Positions 34,719 through 50,300 of a stretch of 64,000 bases of DNA are shown piece after piece. Both the position numbers and the translations under genes were made by a program. Origin of the DNA: Ustulina deusta (Eukaryota; Ascomycota; Sordariomycetes; Xylariales; Xylariaceae). The notes below the pieces were generated by a model. The model was given only the letters and a program-made list of their open reading frames with translations. It ran no database searches and had not been told where the DNA came from. Location: contig JAJNNX010000001.1 of the NCBI GenBank assembly GCA_023159155.1, positions 1,302,001 to 1,366,000 of the forward strand. Direction: 5' to 3'. How positions within the stretch are numbered: the stretch's first letter is position 1; every line of letters starts with the position of its first letter.

Positions 34719-36449
34719 TCACGGGGATATCTCTAAGCTGACAGGACGGGCTGGGGAGTCTCACGAGCGAGCAAGCTCTTTGGATGTACGTTGTGATGAC
34801 GACGTTCATGGGCGGGCGGGCTGGCGATTTAATTTTTGCGATGTGCGACCGCAGCCAACTTGGTTCCGTTTCCCTCTTGTGTACAAGCCGTGTTCGAGTA
34901 CATGTCTGAAGAAAAACCAGGCTGCAAGAGGAAGGGGAAGGGGAGGAGAGGAATGGAAGAACATCAAAATCCAAAAGGCAAGACGCCATGGCCCGAGGAG
35001 AGGATGGGGCATCTTTTACGATAATCAACGGCATACATTCATGTTTCATGCTAAGAGTGGCTGCCGAATCGGACAGCCACTAGGTGAAGACGTGGTGTCG
35101 GAAAGCTCTTCAGCATGTAATATTTATTGCTTATGACCTGTACTTTGTCCTTGTTTTTCTTTGTCGAACATCGCACTCGATGAAATGTGCATAGATTTCC
35201 AAGAAGACGCATTGTTTCTCTCCTTGTCCCGTCGAAGCGCAGCTCCCGCTCCGTCTCGTGAACAACACATTATGAATTAGACATGTAGCAATCCTGACAA
35301 CAACTCTGGCATCCGATACAACGAGGGGTCTGCAAAGACTTGGCGAGCAACTCAAGTCGCATTTGCGGTCTAGTCTAACGTAGCCTGGTGAATCAGTATA
35401 CCTAGGTGAAACGAAGACACGGCAACAGTCATTGATTGTCACAAGCTTGCCGCTGCATCCCTCACATACATATGTTTCTCCTCAACGACAGATGAACTAG
35501 CGGTCTAGAATATTGCCTGCCGCCGTGACCGTCGTTGACGCTGCACGTCTGCTGCACTCGGCAGTCCATGCAAGAAAACATTGCAGCCCGCATATTTCCT
35601 TCCCACACTAGACGAGCCGGGTGCGTTGCATCAGCGGTAGACCGCCGGCTCAGAAAGGTGTTAAGGTCCGGGGTGGCGTCCTCTTGGAGAGGACAAAAGA
35701 CACTACGAAGTAGGTTAATCAACTTAGTCCCAAGTGGCTAATTTTTAGCAGAGGTATTCGCAGTTTGTCTTCCAAATTTTTAAAATTTCCTCCGACTCCT
35801 TGTTATTTTAATATCGACTAGCGGATTTGCTGCGAATTACGAATGATAAAATAGTAAGGGAGAGAAAACAAAAACTCGGAAGATAAGCTAGGTGCCAGTA
35901 TCCTTAGTATCCTACATACTATATGTACTTACCTAGCTACATAGGTAGGTATTTTCTTACGTGTAGCTACCTCGTAGGTACCTAGGGACATTGCTGAGGA
36001 GAGCGAACTACCTACCTACATCTTATCAAGCAACTTGTCCCGTCGCAAATGAGCTTGAAATGACGCAGTACAGCTAAGCTTTCGCTCCACACTGTCATTA
36101 CTTGCCTCGGGTATCTATCGAGATTAGATAGCCCAGTGGGCAACCCTCAGTACCTATCTACCGTATCTAGGAGGCATTAGGTAGACCCAGGCTAAATCAA
36201 CCTCGCTGACACAGGATTCTCACCAAATCTCAAAACACGCTAGACCAGATTAAGTACCTACCTCTCGACCAATACATCACCAAATTCGACAAGATATTCG
36301 TATTAGTGTCGTTAACTCCTAATGCTCTTCACCACCACCACCGTCGTTGTATCTCTACCTATGTTATCCATACACACAGACGCACACACACACACATTTG
36401 TAACTAGGTAATACGAGACCGGCCTCGCATTCACCCCGTCCTTTTCCTA
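34719..36449. other. Intergenic between G-gamma and the Rdx gene
   Basis: No gene is supported. A minus frame at 35722-35462 has no motif. The part at 35.9-36.2 kb is dense in TAGGTAGGTA/ACCTACC motifs, and a CA-rich run lies near 36365-36390, just upstream of the next ATG. Confidence 0.55.
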
Positions 36450-37196
36450 ATGGCCGAGACGGTCTCCTCCATTCCAGACCGGCGGCCCGCATCCTCATCT
36501 GCGTCGCTCTCTCAGCCGACAGCCTCGTCACCGGCATGGGCTCTGCCCCGTGTCACCATTCGCTTCTGTACCCAATGCAAGTGGATGTTGCGAGCCGCCT
36601 ACGTAGGTTGATGATTGTCTCCTACAAATCGCATTCTCTGCTCTCTATTTTCATGGTCCTCGGACGCTCAGACAACCCCATGTTGCCTTGGAATATCCCA
36701 AGCCGCCAGCCAGCACATCTACCCCAGCTTCCCGGATCACAGCACTCTCGGAGCCATGACTCCTTGCTAATCACGCCCGTAACCACAGTTCGCACAAGAA
36801 CTCCTGTCTACATTTTCGACCTCCCTTGGGGAGGTAGCCCTCCAACCGGCCACAGGCGGCATCTTCGTCGTTGAGATATACTATACCGACTCCAGTGCCC
36901 AGGTAGCCACTTCTCTAGACCCTACAGCTACTGGAACGGATAACGGCCCTACGACCCAGCGCCGTGTTCTTTGGGACCGCAAGCTAGATGGCGGGTTTCC
37001 CGAGACGAAGGAGCTCAAGCGACGTGTGCGCGACGTCATCGAGCCAGGCCGGAATCTGGGACATGTCGACCGAGATTACCCAAGGCAGCAACAACAAGAC
37101 AAGGAAGAGAGTCAAGGAGAATCTAACATTCCTCAGCCATCACAGTCTCAGCCTCAATCTCAAAAGATCCAGAAAGAGTGCGAGGACTGTCAATAA
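36450..37196 (+). CDS. Rdx/SelW-like thioredoxin-fold protein
   Basis: I join 36450-36602 and 36789-37196 (186 aa). The 186-bp intron (donor GTAGGT, acceptor CCACAG) is in phase 0. The core is VTIRFCTQCKWMLRAAY, then FAQELLSTFSTSLGEVALQP, ATGGIFVVEI and, further on, VLWDRKLDGGFPETKELKRR. The CTQC motif replaces the Cys-x-x-Sec of animal selenoprotein W, as is usual in fungi. The Rdx family is thioredoxin-like and thought to act in redox regulation; the partner is unknown. The N-terminal 30 residues are Ser/Pro/Ala-rich, and the C-terminal tail is Gln-rich and ends ECEDCQ. The gene shares orientation with the G-gamma gene 1.7 kb upstream. None of the six-frame readings shows it whole, so an automatic annotation could miss it. 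Confidence 0.9.
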
Positions 37197-39022
37197 TCTA
37201 GGTTACATGGTATCAGGGTACACAGAGACAGTGTCGTGGAAACTGCCCTACACCGCCTGGGCGAGCTGCGCCCGTGGAACCCAACAGGCTTGAGCACATA
37301 AGCCCCTTGCACCCTTAGGATTATCCATTGGCTTGTATGAAGGCCTGCTCGGTATGTCTATTGCCTGTCTATACCCATCAGTACTCAAAAGGATGCCGGT
37401 CTACGATACAATCCCTCACCGCCTGACTTGTTAACAACGAAAAATATCTCCAAATCTAAACACCCAAATGTCCTACAGCAAACGAGGACTCACTGCAGTA
37501 TTGACAGCCAGTCCGTATTCTATCTTAGTATTATGCGGCTTTACAGACTTGCCCCTACTAGCTTCAATCTCATCTGATGGTTCGTGGGGATTGGAGAGAC
37601 TAAGCACCTGGTCTAACGTATCTCAACCAGATAAGTCGCTTCATGTCGCCACTTGTCTACCCAGTATAGGGCAAATTAAGACGCAAGTGTGTCACGGGCA
37701 GAATCTATAATTGCTGACATATCTATCATACGCATACCTTTAGTATTACAATGACGACGCCTACGTGTTTTTTGTGGCAGGCAAACCCGTCTCATATCGA
37801 AGTGCTTGATTAATCAGCGTCAACGACCAATCATCTCATAAAGGGCCTCTTGTACTAAGAAAGCCTTAAGAAAAGGGAGATGAGTACCTGAATACCCGAT
37901 TCTTTATATATCTATGCATGATGTATTCATTCTTGTATCCATTGGACCTATCACGTAGACATAACAGGGAACAAACACCAGGTGGTACAGGACTAGAAGA
38001 AGAGAAAAAAAAAGAGAAGAGAGAAGTCGGCTTCAAAGATGATAAAGCCAAGGGCGTAAAACGCTAGCTATCCATGTACACACCCCCCACGTACGCACAT
38101 CCAATTTTGAATTCTATACATCCTCAACATCATGACAGCTACAGAAAATATAAAGGGAGAGAGAAGGGGAGGGAAGGGGGGTGTAGGACATTCATGCGTA
38201 TACATATATTAAGCCCGCCTCTTCAAGGCTGAATTGCTCCGTGTGCCACCAGATTTATGAATTTTACATCAACACTCCCCAAATCAGAGAAAAAGACATC
38301 AGAACTTAGTAATCAACACTATTGAAGGCGTACGAAGACGACATATCATAATACTGCAGCTCAAGGACATCAACGCCGCAGGCCGCCTTTTCACATTGTA
38401 GATCGTATCCGCAGATCTAGGTTCGTGTGGCCTACTACCGCAACCAAACAATTACGAAGCGTGTGAAATGCGTCGTCAAGAAAAAGTTAGAGCAACAACA
38501 TACCGGCAACTTTTCATCACAATCACAACGCAGGTAATGAGTACCAAGATTTGTAAGACCTTGAAAAACAACTTATTTGTGGGATATTGGTAGAATCCGC
38601 ACGTGTTAGGTGGTGGGAAACAATTAACCGTCTAGACATCTGCACATTTTACCACCACGCTCAGGGTCTACCGCGAAACCCCTACGTGGTAGTCTGAACC
38701 TTCCAGATGAGGAAAACCTGATTTTATTTCTTTTCGTGTAGTAACAACATTCACCATCAATACGGTCATCCACATGGACCGTCGGCTTTCCGTTGACAGA
38801 GCGTGGAGACGTCGACATAAACATGGGCGCGTCGCGGCCCGGGCCTGGGCTTCGAGCATCGGCAGCTCGATCACCCGTCATCGTTATCGAGGAATAACCT
38901 TTCGATGGTTCCAAACGGCTGGTAGCGAGACTCAAGCGCGGACTTGGGGCTGAGGGGCGAGCTCATCGATTTCGGCCGAACCTAGAAGACGAGGAAGTTC
39001 GCATGAATATAGGTACTCTTGT
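37197..39022. other. Intergenic between converging Rdx and PP1 genes
   Basis: No gene is supported. A minus frame at 38935-38624, with a Pro/Ser/Arg-rich composition, lies immediately downstream of the PP1 stop and is best read as 3' UTR or spacer. The other frames are short. Confidence 0.5.
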
Positions 39023-40202
<1,180 letters not shown>

Positions 40203-43200
40203 CGTAAGGTGGTGGTGGTCCTACCAGCCAGGCGGCCCGCGAGGAGATCGAGTATTACGATATTAAGGCGACGAGAAAGAGGAGGTATTAATCGGGGTCG
40301 AGAAAGAAACGTGGTGGAGCCCAATACTAGGATATGATACACTTCTTGGGCTGATGGCAACAGTATTAGCGTGAACACAAGGAAACGGGTTGGAGAATGT
40401 TTTGGCCATTACAGGCAAATACTAGTTGCCTTTGTGGACGCACCGGCAATGCATGGCTGCGTTGCGGTGCCTGAGGGGGGGCTGTGGTGACGGACGACGG
40501 GGGGGCGGGGAAGAGGGGCGAACGCGCAGCGGATTGTCACGGCCTAGAAGGCGATGAAAAAAAAACTCACGATGAAGTGATCTCAGCTATGATCGGAGCC
40601 TTCGGGGAGAGGGCTGACGTCTCAATTATGCCACCGAGCGGGAGAATCCAAATGGCTGCTTGAGGACCACGCGTGTGGTAGAGGATGTCTCTTGTGTACA
40701 GAGTGCACAATGAATCGTCGCCGGGTCGTGTGAGTGCCGGTTCGGCCGTCGGAAACCTCGTGATGCTGTCCAGATAGGCGCGGGAGGTCGTCTAGGGCGT
40801 GTGTAGAAACGCAGAGAGGTAAAGCTGAATCGTCGGGACGAAACACCACGGAAGCCGATGGACCTACAAGGGCGGACTGTTATGATGATGGCTCTAGCTC
40901 TGAGTTGGACTCGACCAGGTGGCAGCGACAGCTGACGTCGAAGTCGTGGAGACCGAGGGATAAGGGACTCTGATGGAGCCAGGTTGGGTGGTTCAGAAGG
41001 GGGAGAAAAAAAAGAGAGAAAAAAGATCAAGGAAAAAGCGGCCCGGTCGCGAAATACGTACGTTGTTGTTCTTTACAGCGGTGGTTTGCAATGGCCGGAC
41101 AGGAGGGACAAACGCGTGGGTGTCGTTGTCGTCGTCGTCGGCGGCGTCGTCGCCGGGGTCGGGTATGCCGAGAGAATGTGTTGTCGATGGTTGGGATGTT
41201 GTGTTGTGGCAGGAGGAGCAAAAATCTGCTGGCGCTTCAAAACAATGAACAAGACTTCTTTCAAACGTGTTCCACAATCAAGCTCGACGGGCGGCTGTGC
41301 AGACAGATGTAGGTAGGTAGACGCAGACAATGGCAGGCAGGCAAGGTGCGAAACGATGGCAACAAATGCTTATCGCGGTAAAAATGGAGATGCGCAGGAT
41401 GGAAGAACCTGTAGTGTGTCGCCGTAATGGTGTCGCGGGGTCTCTAGTGAAGGGAGAGAAAAGACTGGCAAGGACAGAAGATGGGCGACGGAGGGAGGGA
41501 AAAGGGTCAGAACCCGATTGCTTGCTGATGGAGACGTCAGAAAGCGCTATAGGTATGCCTACTACTGGGTACCTGAGCTACCTAGCTGGCCTAGACCAGA
41601 CCTAGCAGCGAGCGTGATGTACCTGCTGCGCCCACTGTGGCATACGCCTGTTGTGCACCACACTAGGCATTCCATGAGGTATGCAGGTATTTACCTGTTC
41701 CCGGGTAGACGCCCGATAGGTACCTGGCTGTGGCAGTTAAGTATACGTCGCGTGCCCATTTTTAGGTCTATCTAGGGTTTTTAGCCCCCACTTTAGACAT
41801 CTCTAGAGGAAGAATGGCTCTGAAAATGTAGCGGTGGTGCTGGGCAACTTCAAACATCGAGGCGCCGACAAGTGACACAACAAGTACCGAGGAAGGTTAG
41901 GTACCAAGCAGAACAGCAAGTAGACGCGTTGCCGACAGACAAGTAAATGGGCAGCATTGAGTAATTACAGTAAGAAATACATACATTGCCTTGCACTGAA
42001 CAATAATATGTACCTGCTTGAGCCGGGCCAAGTACGGGGCTGGCTGCCCAGGCTATTATTGAACCATTTTTATCATTTACTTACAAAGATTACACGTGTG
42101 CAGCGGTTCTCTCGGTACAACATGCAACGTCAGTGTTCAAGTTGGTACCTCGAACTGAAAAAGAGGTACACTATGTGTGTCTGTGTCTCCCTCCCTCGAC
42201 TTTACCCTCCGAACACTGCGACTTGAAACTCATTACTGTCTCCCTCGACTGTACCTACTTACTATCATACCACGACAATTTGTAATTGACCGCAGAATTA
42301 GGACCACGCGTGCCAACGGGGTTTCAGGCCTCCCCATTCCGACCATTCGGTCATTGGTTAGTATTACACAGCCTTTTTCTACATTTCGTTGATACTTTAT
42401 CTTATTGCCAAATACCTACCTGGATTATGCAGGACCCCCCCTATTCAATGCTTGCTTTGAGCCGTCCCAGCTTCATTTGCTATCCGTCCTTGAAAATAGC
42501 ACGCTCCATTCTCTGATCCAATGTAGAATTGCCATCGTCTTGTCACTTCGGCAGACGACAATGCTGTGCGCTACGGTTTCATTTTCCGCCTCGATCCTTA
42601 TTACCTCGCTGTGTCATCTCCGTCACAGCTTAATTCTTAGGACGGTATCGATCCATCCTCTCTATCTGGTGGACTCATTAGACTCGACTTTAAACGAGGC
42701 CACCTAGTAAGCACGGACCTCTCCTCTCTTCACGGCTCTCCTCTCCCGTCCTCTCCTCGACGCTTCCGTGGATGCAGAGACAGATGTATGTTGTGGGAGA
42801 GGATAAAGTGTTTCTCTGTACGGTATCCGAATTGAGAGATGCAACGGTGGCTCGGAACCGCCAGCTTCTAGATAGTATGCACCTGCCGAGTGCTGGGATC
42901 TGCGATCTTTTCTTCTGATGTGCAATTAGGCGCCTGGGTCGTGTAGCAGGTAAGCATTCACACCACCACGAGATCGTACCGGTACGCCTGGCCGGTAGGT
43001 AGGTACCAGCGTAATGGATACGCCTATTACCAACACTGCACTACCGACCGTAGACACCAGGTAAGCCTCGAAGTTCTAGAGGTGGGGTCCTGTTTCTGGG
43101 TGGCCGACACTGGACTGGGTAGAAACAGAACTAGGCAGAGCTTGAACTGCTGCCCGAGCTCACAACAGCGCCATGCCCTGATCCATCCAACAGCCCTCTT

Positions 43201-46200
43201 CTCCAGGCGCATGGTCGGTAACTCATATCAGCCCCTTCGCATGGCGAATGCAAATACAGAGCACCCGTCCACAAGTTCAACAACTCGAGATGTTTAACCA
43301 GGTCGGAACTGGGTAGCCTATCCCAGTGGAGGGTGCCTACACCACAACTACACGTGTGTCCTAGTTCGACCCAGACTCTCTCTGCGGCACCGCACCAACC
43401 AATACATGTCCCGAAACCCCCCGTGGATCGATGATCGAGGATCGGGACCGACCGTCTCTTGGTTTTGCTTAATATTATTGGACATCGGGACAAATGATCA
43501 ACTCCTCTAGCAAGGTTCATGGTAGATCCAACTCCATCTCCCTCAACCACTGATAGCACACCTAGATAAACCCAGAAGAGGAGGCTAATATAGCAGTCGA
43601 GACAATAAACCACGGCAATTGCAGTAGCATCTGTTACGCTATTTGAAGGCTATTTAAACGTTAAATACATAAGAGAGCGGCTATTCTGTATCAGTTTTAA
43701 TATTATTTCGCCCTGAAATTTTTTTTTTACGGCGGAATAATTTACCCAATGAAACGATATATATTTAGATACCTACCTAGATATGTTACCATTGAAACCG
43801 GACACCTGCTTTGTTTAACCCAAGACTAATTTGCCTTGGCATAGTGTTGCCCTCGACCCCAGTGACAAGCCTAACAAGAAGCTACTTACTAAGTGGATGC
43901 CCAAGCAGTACTAATATCTCTGCCTCGGATTACCTTTCAATCGCCTGCTTTTTTCTTTTTCGTTCGTTTTTTTTTTCAAACATCTGTTCTCCTCTGACTA
44001 CTTACCTAGATGCGCTTTGCCGTGATAGAGATCCTCGCTCGCCGTTCTAGCGACGCAGCTGGGTACACCCTGTCATCGAGGACCAAGACTCGGGATTGTT
44101 AGGAATAAGACGCGGTGCCCTCGTACAACACAGTTCACTGCATCACCCCATCACCAGGGCAGGGCAGTTGCAACATCTCAGACCCGAGCTGAGCATATTG
44201 AACTAGGTAGGTGACGTACAGGGATGAGCAACATGTGTGACAGAAATGGTGCGTCTCTCCAAGCTCCACACTGGCGTCAGACATTTTCAACCGGAACCTC
44301 GCCGCCTGCACAGTCTTGTGTAGCGAGCTGCTCTGTCTCATATCTTCATTGTTATGAGGTCAGGTCACATGACCGACCTCAATGACACTCTCGTGCCTCG
44401 GATGATATCACCAATTCGCTAGATACGACTCATTACCCGCCAGTGGAGGGTCTTGGGGTGCGGCTTCATGAGAACCACGTCTAACGTCGAGGTTCTGTTC
44501 TGTAGTTTTACAGCCCGGTCCACCTTCGGTCCCAGGAAAACGTGCCGACTTCGGAAAGGTATCCATGGTCGGTACGTCATTCAGGTGAGGGAAAGCCGGC
44601 CGGAGATTGCCTTCGACATGATTCGGTATATCACCCGACCCCCCGGGTTCAGCACGTCAGTATCTAGATAGACAGATACCTACCTACACCACCTCTCCAC
44701 CCGTCCGGGTCAGGGCAGTTATTGATAGCAGGTGGGAACGGTCCCAGTGAGGAGCTCGCGCCTCGGACGTTCGTTGGGCTGTATCACGGCCTTCACCCCC
44801 ACTACAACGTCAGCCCAAACTCAAACTGTTACTTTATCTCTCCTCTCCCTCCTCATGATTCGTGAGCTATCCAATTCTAGAGATAGAGATTTCGTTTCAA
44901 TCATGGCACTTACTGTGCCTGATTAGGTTTGTGTACGTCCCCTACACAGATCTTACGATTCTATACAGCGGTGGTCTCCGTTGAGAAGATATGTGCTCGT
45001 TTGTTATTCCAGAGGCGTAGCATTGTCATAGTCTCAATGTACCTTGGGCTCCAAACGCACAGACTATAAGCCGTTTCCAGCCCAAGAATACTGTATCACA
45101 GTAGAAATCCATGTCGAAAATATGATCTCTACATTGAAACCTTAGTGAATAGCAAGTATCAGAGAGCCGTCCGTTCTGCGAGATACATTAATAGGAAAAG
45201 ATTAGCACACATGTTTCGTCTCATTTAGCCGCAACTTGCAACATTTGACAGATTCAGTAATAGATACGAAGAAAAAATACATTAAAGACTATATACCCAG
45301 AATATTTCCTTGGCCTACCTATTATATACCGTTCTCATTTATTAGCTATGCCCCCCACCCTCCCTAAAACAGCCTTGTGCTGATAGCTTAGATCGCCATT
45401 AATGGGTCTTCTTCATAAATGTTTATTGCACCGCCGTGTATGGTAGAACACCATTTGATCATTCCTAGCAGAGGCTGTTGCTCATTAGACCATTCTTGTG
45501 ATTGTCACGCCGCAACACATATTCATAATATACCTTGGCTTTTATAGCAAGATATTAACCATTGCGTCTCGTGGTTAACTACAAATTCTACCACAAAACC
45601 CAGTGCACGCTTACAAGCCCCCGTAAACATGCTTATTGCATAGTTAATCATAACAACCATGTTACTCCTTTTGAAATAAGCTCAGGGTCACACCTTCGCT
45701 AAAACTATCCAACACATGGCCCCTGTAGCTCTTCTCACGGAGATGTGAAGTAACGATCAATTGTAAGAAGTGAACTAGTGCACCCTCCAGAAGGGATCGC
45801 CAGTAGTGTATTTAGATGATCTAAGGAGTGAGTTCCAACTGCAATATGCGGAATAAAGGAAACCTGTTTATATGGTATTACTCGGAGGATTGTTCAGCCG
45901 ATCCCCACCTCGCCGTGACAACTCTCCTGTAGTCCTTGATGTGCTCGACTAGATGTTTTTCACTGTAACAATAGCTGTGTAGATGACGCCCCTTCCTAAC
46001 ATCGTCGTTGCCACGGAGTAGATTCCTCCCTTAACTAGTTTAATTCTTCACAATATAGGATATACTAGTCGGCCATTGAAGAAAATCTTATCAGAGATGA
46101 GAAACTGGATGTGGGTGAACGAGAGGGGGTTCTTCTGCCAGTCGTTCCATTTATATATAAATTAGAGAGATGCGCCCCCCAGAAAAGAAAAAGAAAAAGA

Positions 46201-47358
46201 ATATAACCAGCAATAGAGGATACTTCAATTTTAGTTTAACCCCCCCTCCTCCCCCCCACTACAATACCAAGGACTAACGCACCCCCTTTTCCCCAGAGTT
46301 TCCTTCGTTACAGTTTAACGAACCGACAATTACTCTAATTGTTTGGGAGTCACTATAGAATCTGCAATCATCCGTTTTAAACAAATAGTACCGGTTCGGG
46401 TCTATATTAGGATAGCTATAAATGTTGATAGGTACCTAGACTTAGCGATAAGGGTGTAGCATATGGTAAAAGCAATGTCTATTTATCTGATCAGTTAATA
46501 TTTTCTTCCAAGTCTCCCTAATGAAATAAGCACCAGCTCTTTAGCTACTTATCTACGCAGATAGGCTGGCAGGCAGCTAGGACATTGCGGTCCCAGTAGA
46601 ATCAGGACCACGAAGTATGTATTAGGCTTATCCTGGTACATAATTGGATTTTTTAAACACAGTGAAGGTAAAAACTCAACGATTAGTGATAGGGCGGGAT
46701 ATGGGCTGTAGACTTCAACCCAAGTTGGGCTAAGAGCTTCTACACCAGGTGAATTCTGTACGTACATAGACTTCATGACTAACAACTTATTTAAGGACAA
46801 TGTAGACCTAAATAACTGTCCTGGTTAGACGTGTTTCGCCGCGACGAGCTTCTGATCTGATAAATTCCGCATATTGAGGCGCGGCATAAAAAAAAAGAAG
46901 ACTGTTCTTCGTAGCAGGTATACATTTCAAATGTGTGAACAGGAAAAAGAAAAGAGAGAGAAAAAAATTAGGCGTCATGACAAATTTACACCACAACCAG
47001 TCAATGAAAGCGGTGACATGATTCTAGTGATTATTTTTGCATTCGCACTATAAGTTCAAAGCCACCAGTTGGGCGCTCTAAGACCATCCATACCGTCGTT
47101 GCTACCGATGAACGCCGATGCCTTGAAAGCCCTTGCTACTTGGTATAGTAAAGGTTTAACTCATATCTGTCTTAACCCTCCGGGAACGCCAGACCCCATA
47201 ACCCCCGTGACCGAATTAGAGCATGGTGGATTGCTCCGGAAGAAACCAGCATTACAAGCTGACTAGTATGACAATACAAGGCAGAGGAAGATGTGAAGCT
47301 TCCTAAGCAGTATAATACAAAACAAAAATTACTCTCAATACACCTGCCAAGTTTACTA
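40203..47358. other. 7.2-kb gene-free stretch upstream of PP1
   Basis: No gene is supported. The first 1.2 kb (40.2-41.4 kb) is GC- and purine/pyrimidine-tract rich and is probably the PP1 promoter and leader. The minus frames there are low complexity. The part at 42.7-44.7 kb holds short frames starting at GTG, with no motif. The part at 44.9-47.0 kb is AT-rich with stops in all frames; a minus-strand piece near 45.3-45.8 kb shows broken coding-like segments but no recognisable family. Confidence 0.5.
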
Positions 47359-50300
47359 TCAGCGTCTTCGGTAGGTCGTCTTACGCTTCTTAGTCTTTGG
47401 TGCCTTTTTTGTAGGACTTATGTGGTTGGTCCCGTCAACGACAGGCGTCGTATCCGCTGGCGAAGCCGTGATGCTCTCGTTAATCTCGACGCCGAGCCCT
47501 TTAAGCTCATCATCATCAATCTCCGTGAGTTCTTCACTGAGGCTCCGCACGACATTTCTTGCATTCCATTGTTCTTGAGCAGCAGATGTTCCCTCTGGTT
47601 CAAATTCTTGAAGGTACCAAAGGACGCCGCCATCTATGAGGGCGTCCATCGGCTGCCGTCCCAAACTACCATTCGATTGTGGAGGTGTGGGAGGAGTGGG
47701 TTGTGAGGTGGTTGGCACCGAGATGTAGCCATTTATCGCTGGTGGTGTATTAATCGATTGCGTATCACTCGTGCCGCCCACATCAGGCTTTGTCTCCGCC
47801 ACCCCCGAGCCCGGCACGGGGGTAACATCTGTTGTCACCTGTGTGGCTTTGAATTTCGTATCGGCTTCGATAACAGACGTGTCAACTTCAATACTGCCAT
47901 CGGTCGATGTAGCTTGATTGTTGGCGTCTACCATCGCGACGTCCTCATTTCCATCCCCAGTTGCTACACTATGATGATTCATGCCACCAACGGCGATGAC
48001 TGCCGCCGATGAATCTACCATGATAACATCTTGACTCTGCTCTCCTTCGCCGTCACCCTCTATGGCAACAGCTTTGGGCCGATATTCAAGGCTTGCTTCC
48101 ATCATGGTCTCAAGCTCCTGCTTGAGACCTTCGAACGACCGATGGTTCGCTTCTGCCTCTAGGCGCAGCGCCATCTCCAATTGTGGTTGGACAGCTTTGA
48201 GTATCCTCTTACCAAGCTTCTTACGATCGCGATAGTCGGAGAAGTCAGTTTTGGTGGATATTGTAAGACTAAGTACTGAGTTTTGTGGCGCCTCGATTAG
48301 CGTGTCTGGCTCAGTATTAATTCCGATATGTATGACGTCGCATAGATCATGAGCGAGCGTGAGGGTCGTTGTGTAGTATCGCTCGTCGATTCGAGACGAG
48401 ATAGGTAACAAGTTGTCGTAAAAGAGATTTTTATCAAGTCTGTTCTACCGTTAGCTGTGAATCTTGATTAAAACTGTCGTGAAACTTACGCAATGGCCTT
48501 CTCAATAACTGGTGGCAGAAGTTTGTGAATGGGGAAGTAGCAGGTGTCCACAAAATCGCGCTCCATCTCAGCAGCATCTAGTTTACTTTGTTCCTTGTCC
48601 ACTATCTCTTGAGAAAGGGACTTCAACTGTTCAAGATCCCTCAGAAGCATTTCAGCGAACTCGATTCTTCTCGTTAATCTAGTTTTGCCACTGGCTCCCA
48701 TTGCTGCAAAGTTGCGACGAGTGAGTTCCATTGACGAGAAAGCTTCCATCTGGAGCTGTAACCGCTTCAAAAGGGCGGCACCCCGACGCATCTCTCGTTT
48801 CAAAGTCCAGTAGCGACAAGCGTCGCTAACAAATTCCTTTCGTTTCAGGAAGTTAAATCGCTGGAGCGACGACTCGACAATATCAAATACCGCTTGGGGA
48901 ATGACAGGAGCCCCTGAGGGTAGCTTCCATATTGACTTTCCTTGCTGGCCCCTTTTGTCTCCCATGGCAGCCGAAAGCTTTGCACCCGTTATCTGTGATT
49001 CATCCGGGGGGTGATCGGTAATTAAATGACGGTGCGAAGCTGCCAATGCCATTGCTGATGCCTGGTTATTAGCCCAGAGGCGATCTCTCATGGTTTTTTT
49101 GTAGAACTTTTTCGCACTCTTGGTTGCTTGAACTACATCATTCTCCTTAGCATACTCAGATGGGCAATGCTTATCACACAAGGCCTTCAAATTAGTGCTG
49201 CCATCAAGAACGTCTAGGGCGCCAGAACTATTCTTCATCCGCAAAAACAGACGGGCACGACGGGCGCAGGTAACGTGAAAAGCTTGGTAACAGGCCTTGT
49301 TACCACACTGAATGCATGCACCCATCTGTTGATTGCAAATGTAGCATGTCAGCTTCCAGCGACTTTTAGGGACTTTCTCCACGTCCATGACAGGCTCCAT
49401 GAAGGTATGGTTGCCAAGGGTGACCTCGGGTATCCACATAGCGCAGAGAAGGTGAGCCCATTTCGATGAGTTCGTCTGCTTGAAAGCACCATCAGAGTTG
49501 GGGCAGAATATGCAAGTCTAAATAAAGACAGTTAGCGCATATTGGATAGGCTAAGGGGGGTACGTGTGACTTACAGGTACACCACGCCCGATCAATTGGC
49601 ATTTCCGGCACAGCCATTGGCCTTCTGGAATAAATGGAACACCATAGCATTCCTGGTGAACCGCCAAATCGCACCCGTCGCAAAATACGATGGCGTTGGT
49701 ATTCTCGCAATCACCATCATCGCAGATTGCGCATTTACTATCTTGTTCTTCGCCCGGCTGAGGGTCGCCACTAACAGCCGCTGCCGAACTTGACCGAGGT
49801 CTATGGGTCTGCGGTGGCTTCGGGTTTGGTTTCGGTATTCTCTTCTCTAAGGCGTGCCATTCCTTCTCGATCTTTGTAATTGTTATTTCAAAGACCTCGC
49901 GAGTAACTGGATTCCAACCTTGACTCTTGCGGTGTGCATTGTAAGCCTCTAACCACATGTCGTCCTGCTCATCCATGTCATACTCTACACGTCCCAGAAT
50001 GTTAGCAGGCTGGTGCGACACCTCGCCCTCGACTTTAGAAACAGCCGAGGTATCTTGGTCATCTTCAACGCTCCCATCCATGGCTTTAATCAATCGACGC
50101 TCTGGCCTGATATAATTATCGCTCTCTTGATATCCGATATTCATCATGGCTTTATCGACATATCGTGCCTGACCGAATGTCTTACTCTCGAAGAGTAAGA
50201 TGCGGTCTGTCTTTCGATATAGTGGTTGTTTGAGATCAAGCTTCTCTTTGTTATTCTGGCCGTGAATGGGTAGTGGAGTAGGAGTATTCGGTGCCAGTGT

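Noticed and set aside
38624..38935. 103-codon minus frame after PP1
   Set aside because: It has acceptable composition but lies right after the PP1 stop, has no homologous motif and no splice link, so I take it as 3' UTR or spacer.
43131..43613. 160-codon minus frame
   Set aside because: GTG first codon, no domain, no convincing flanking exons.
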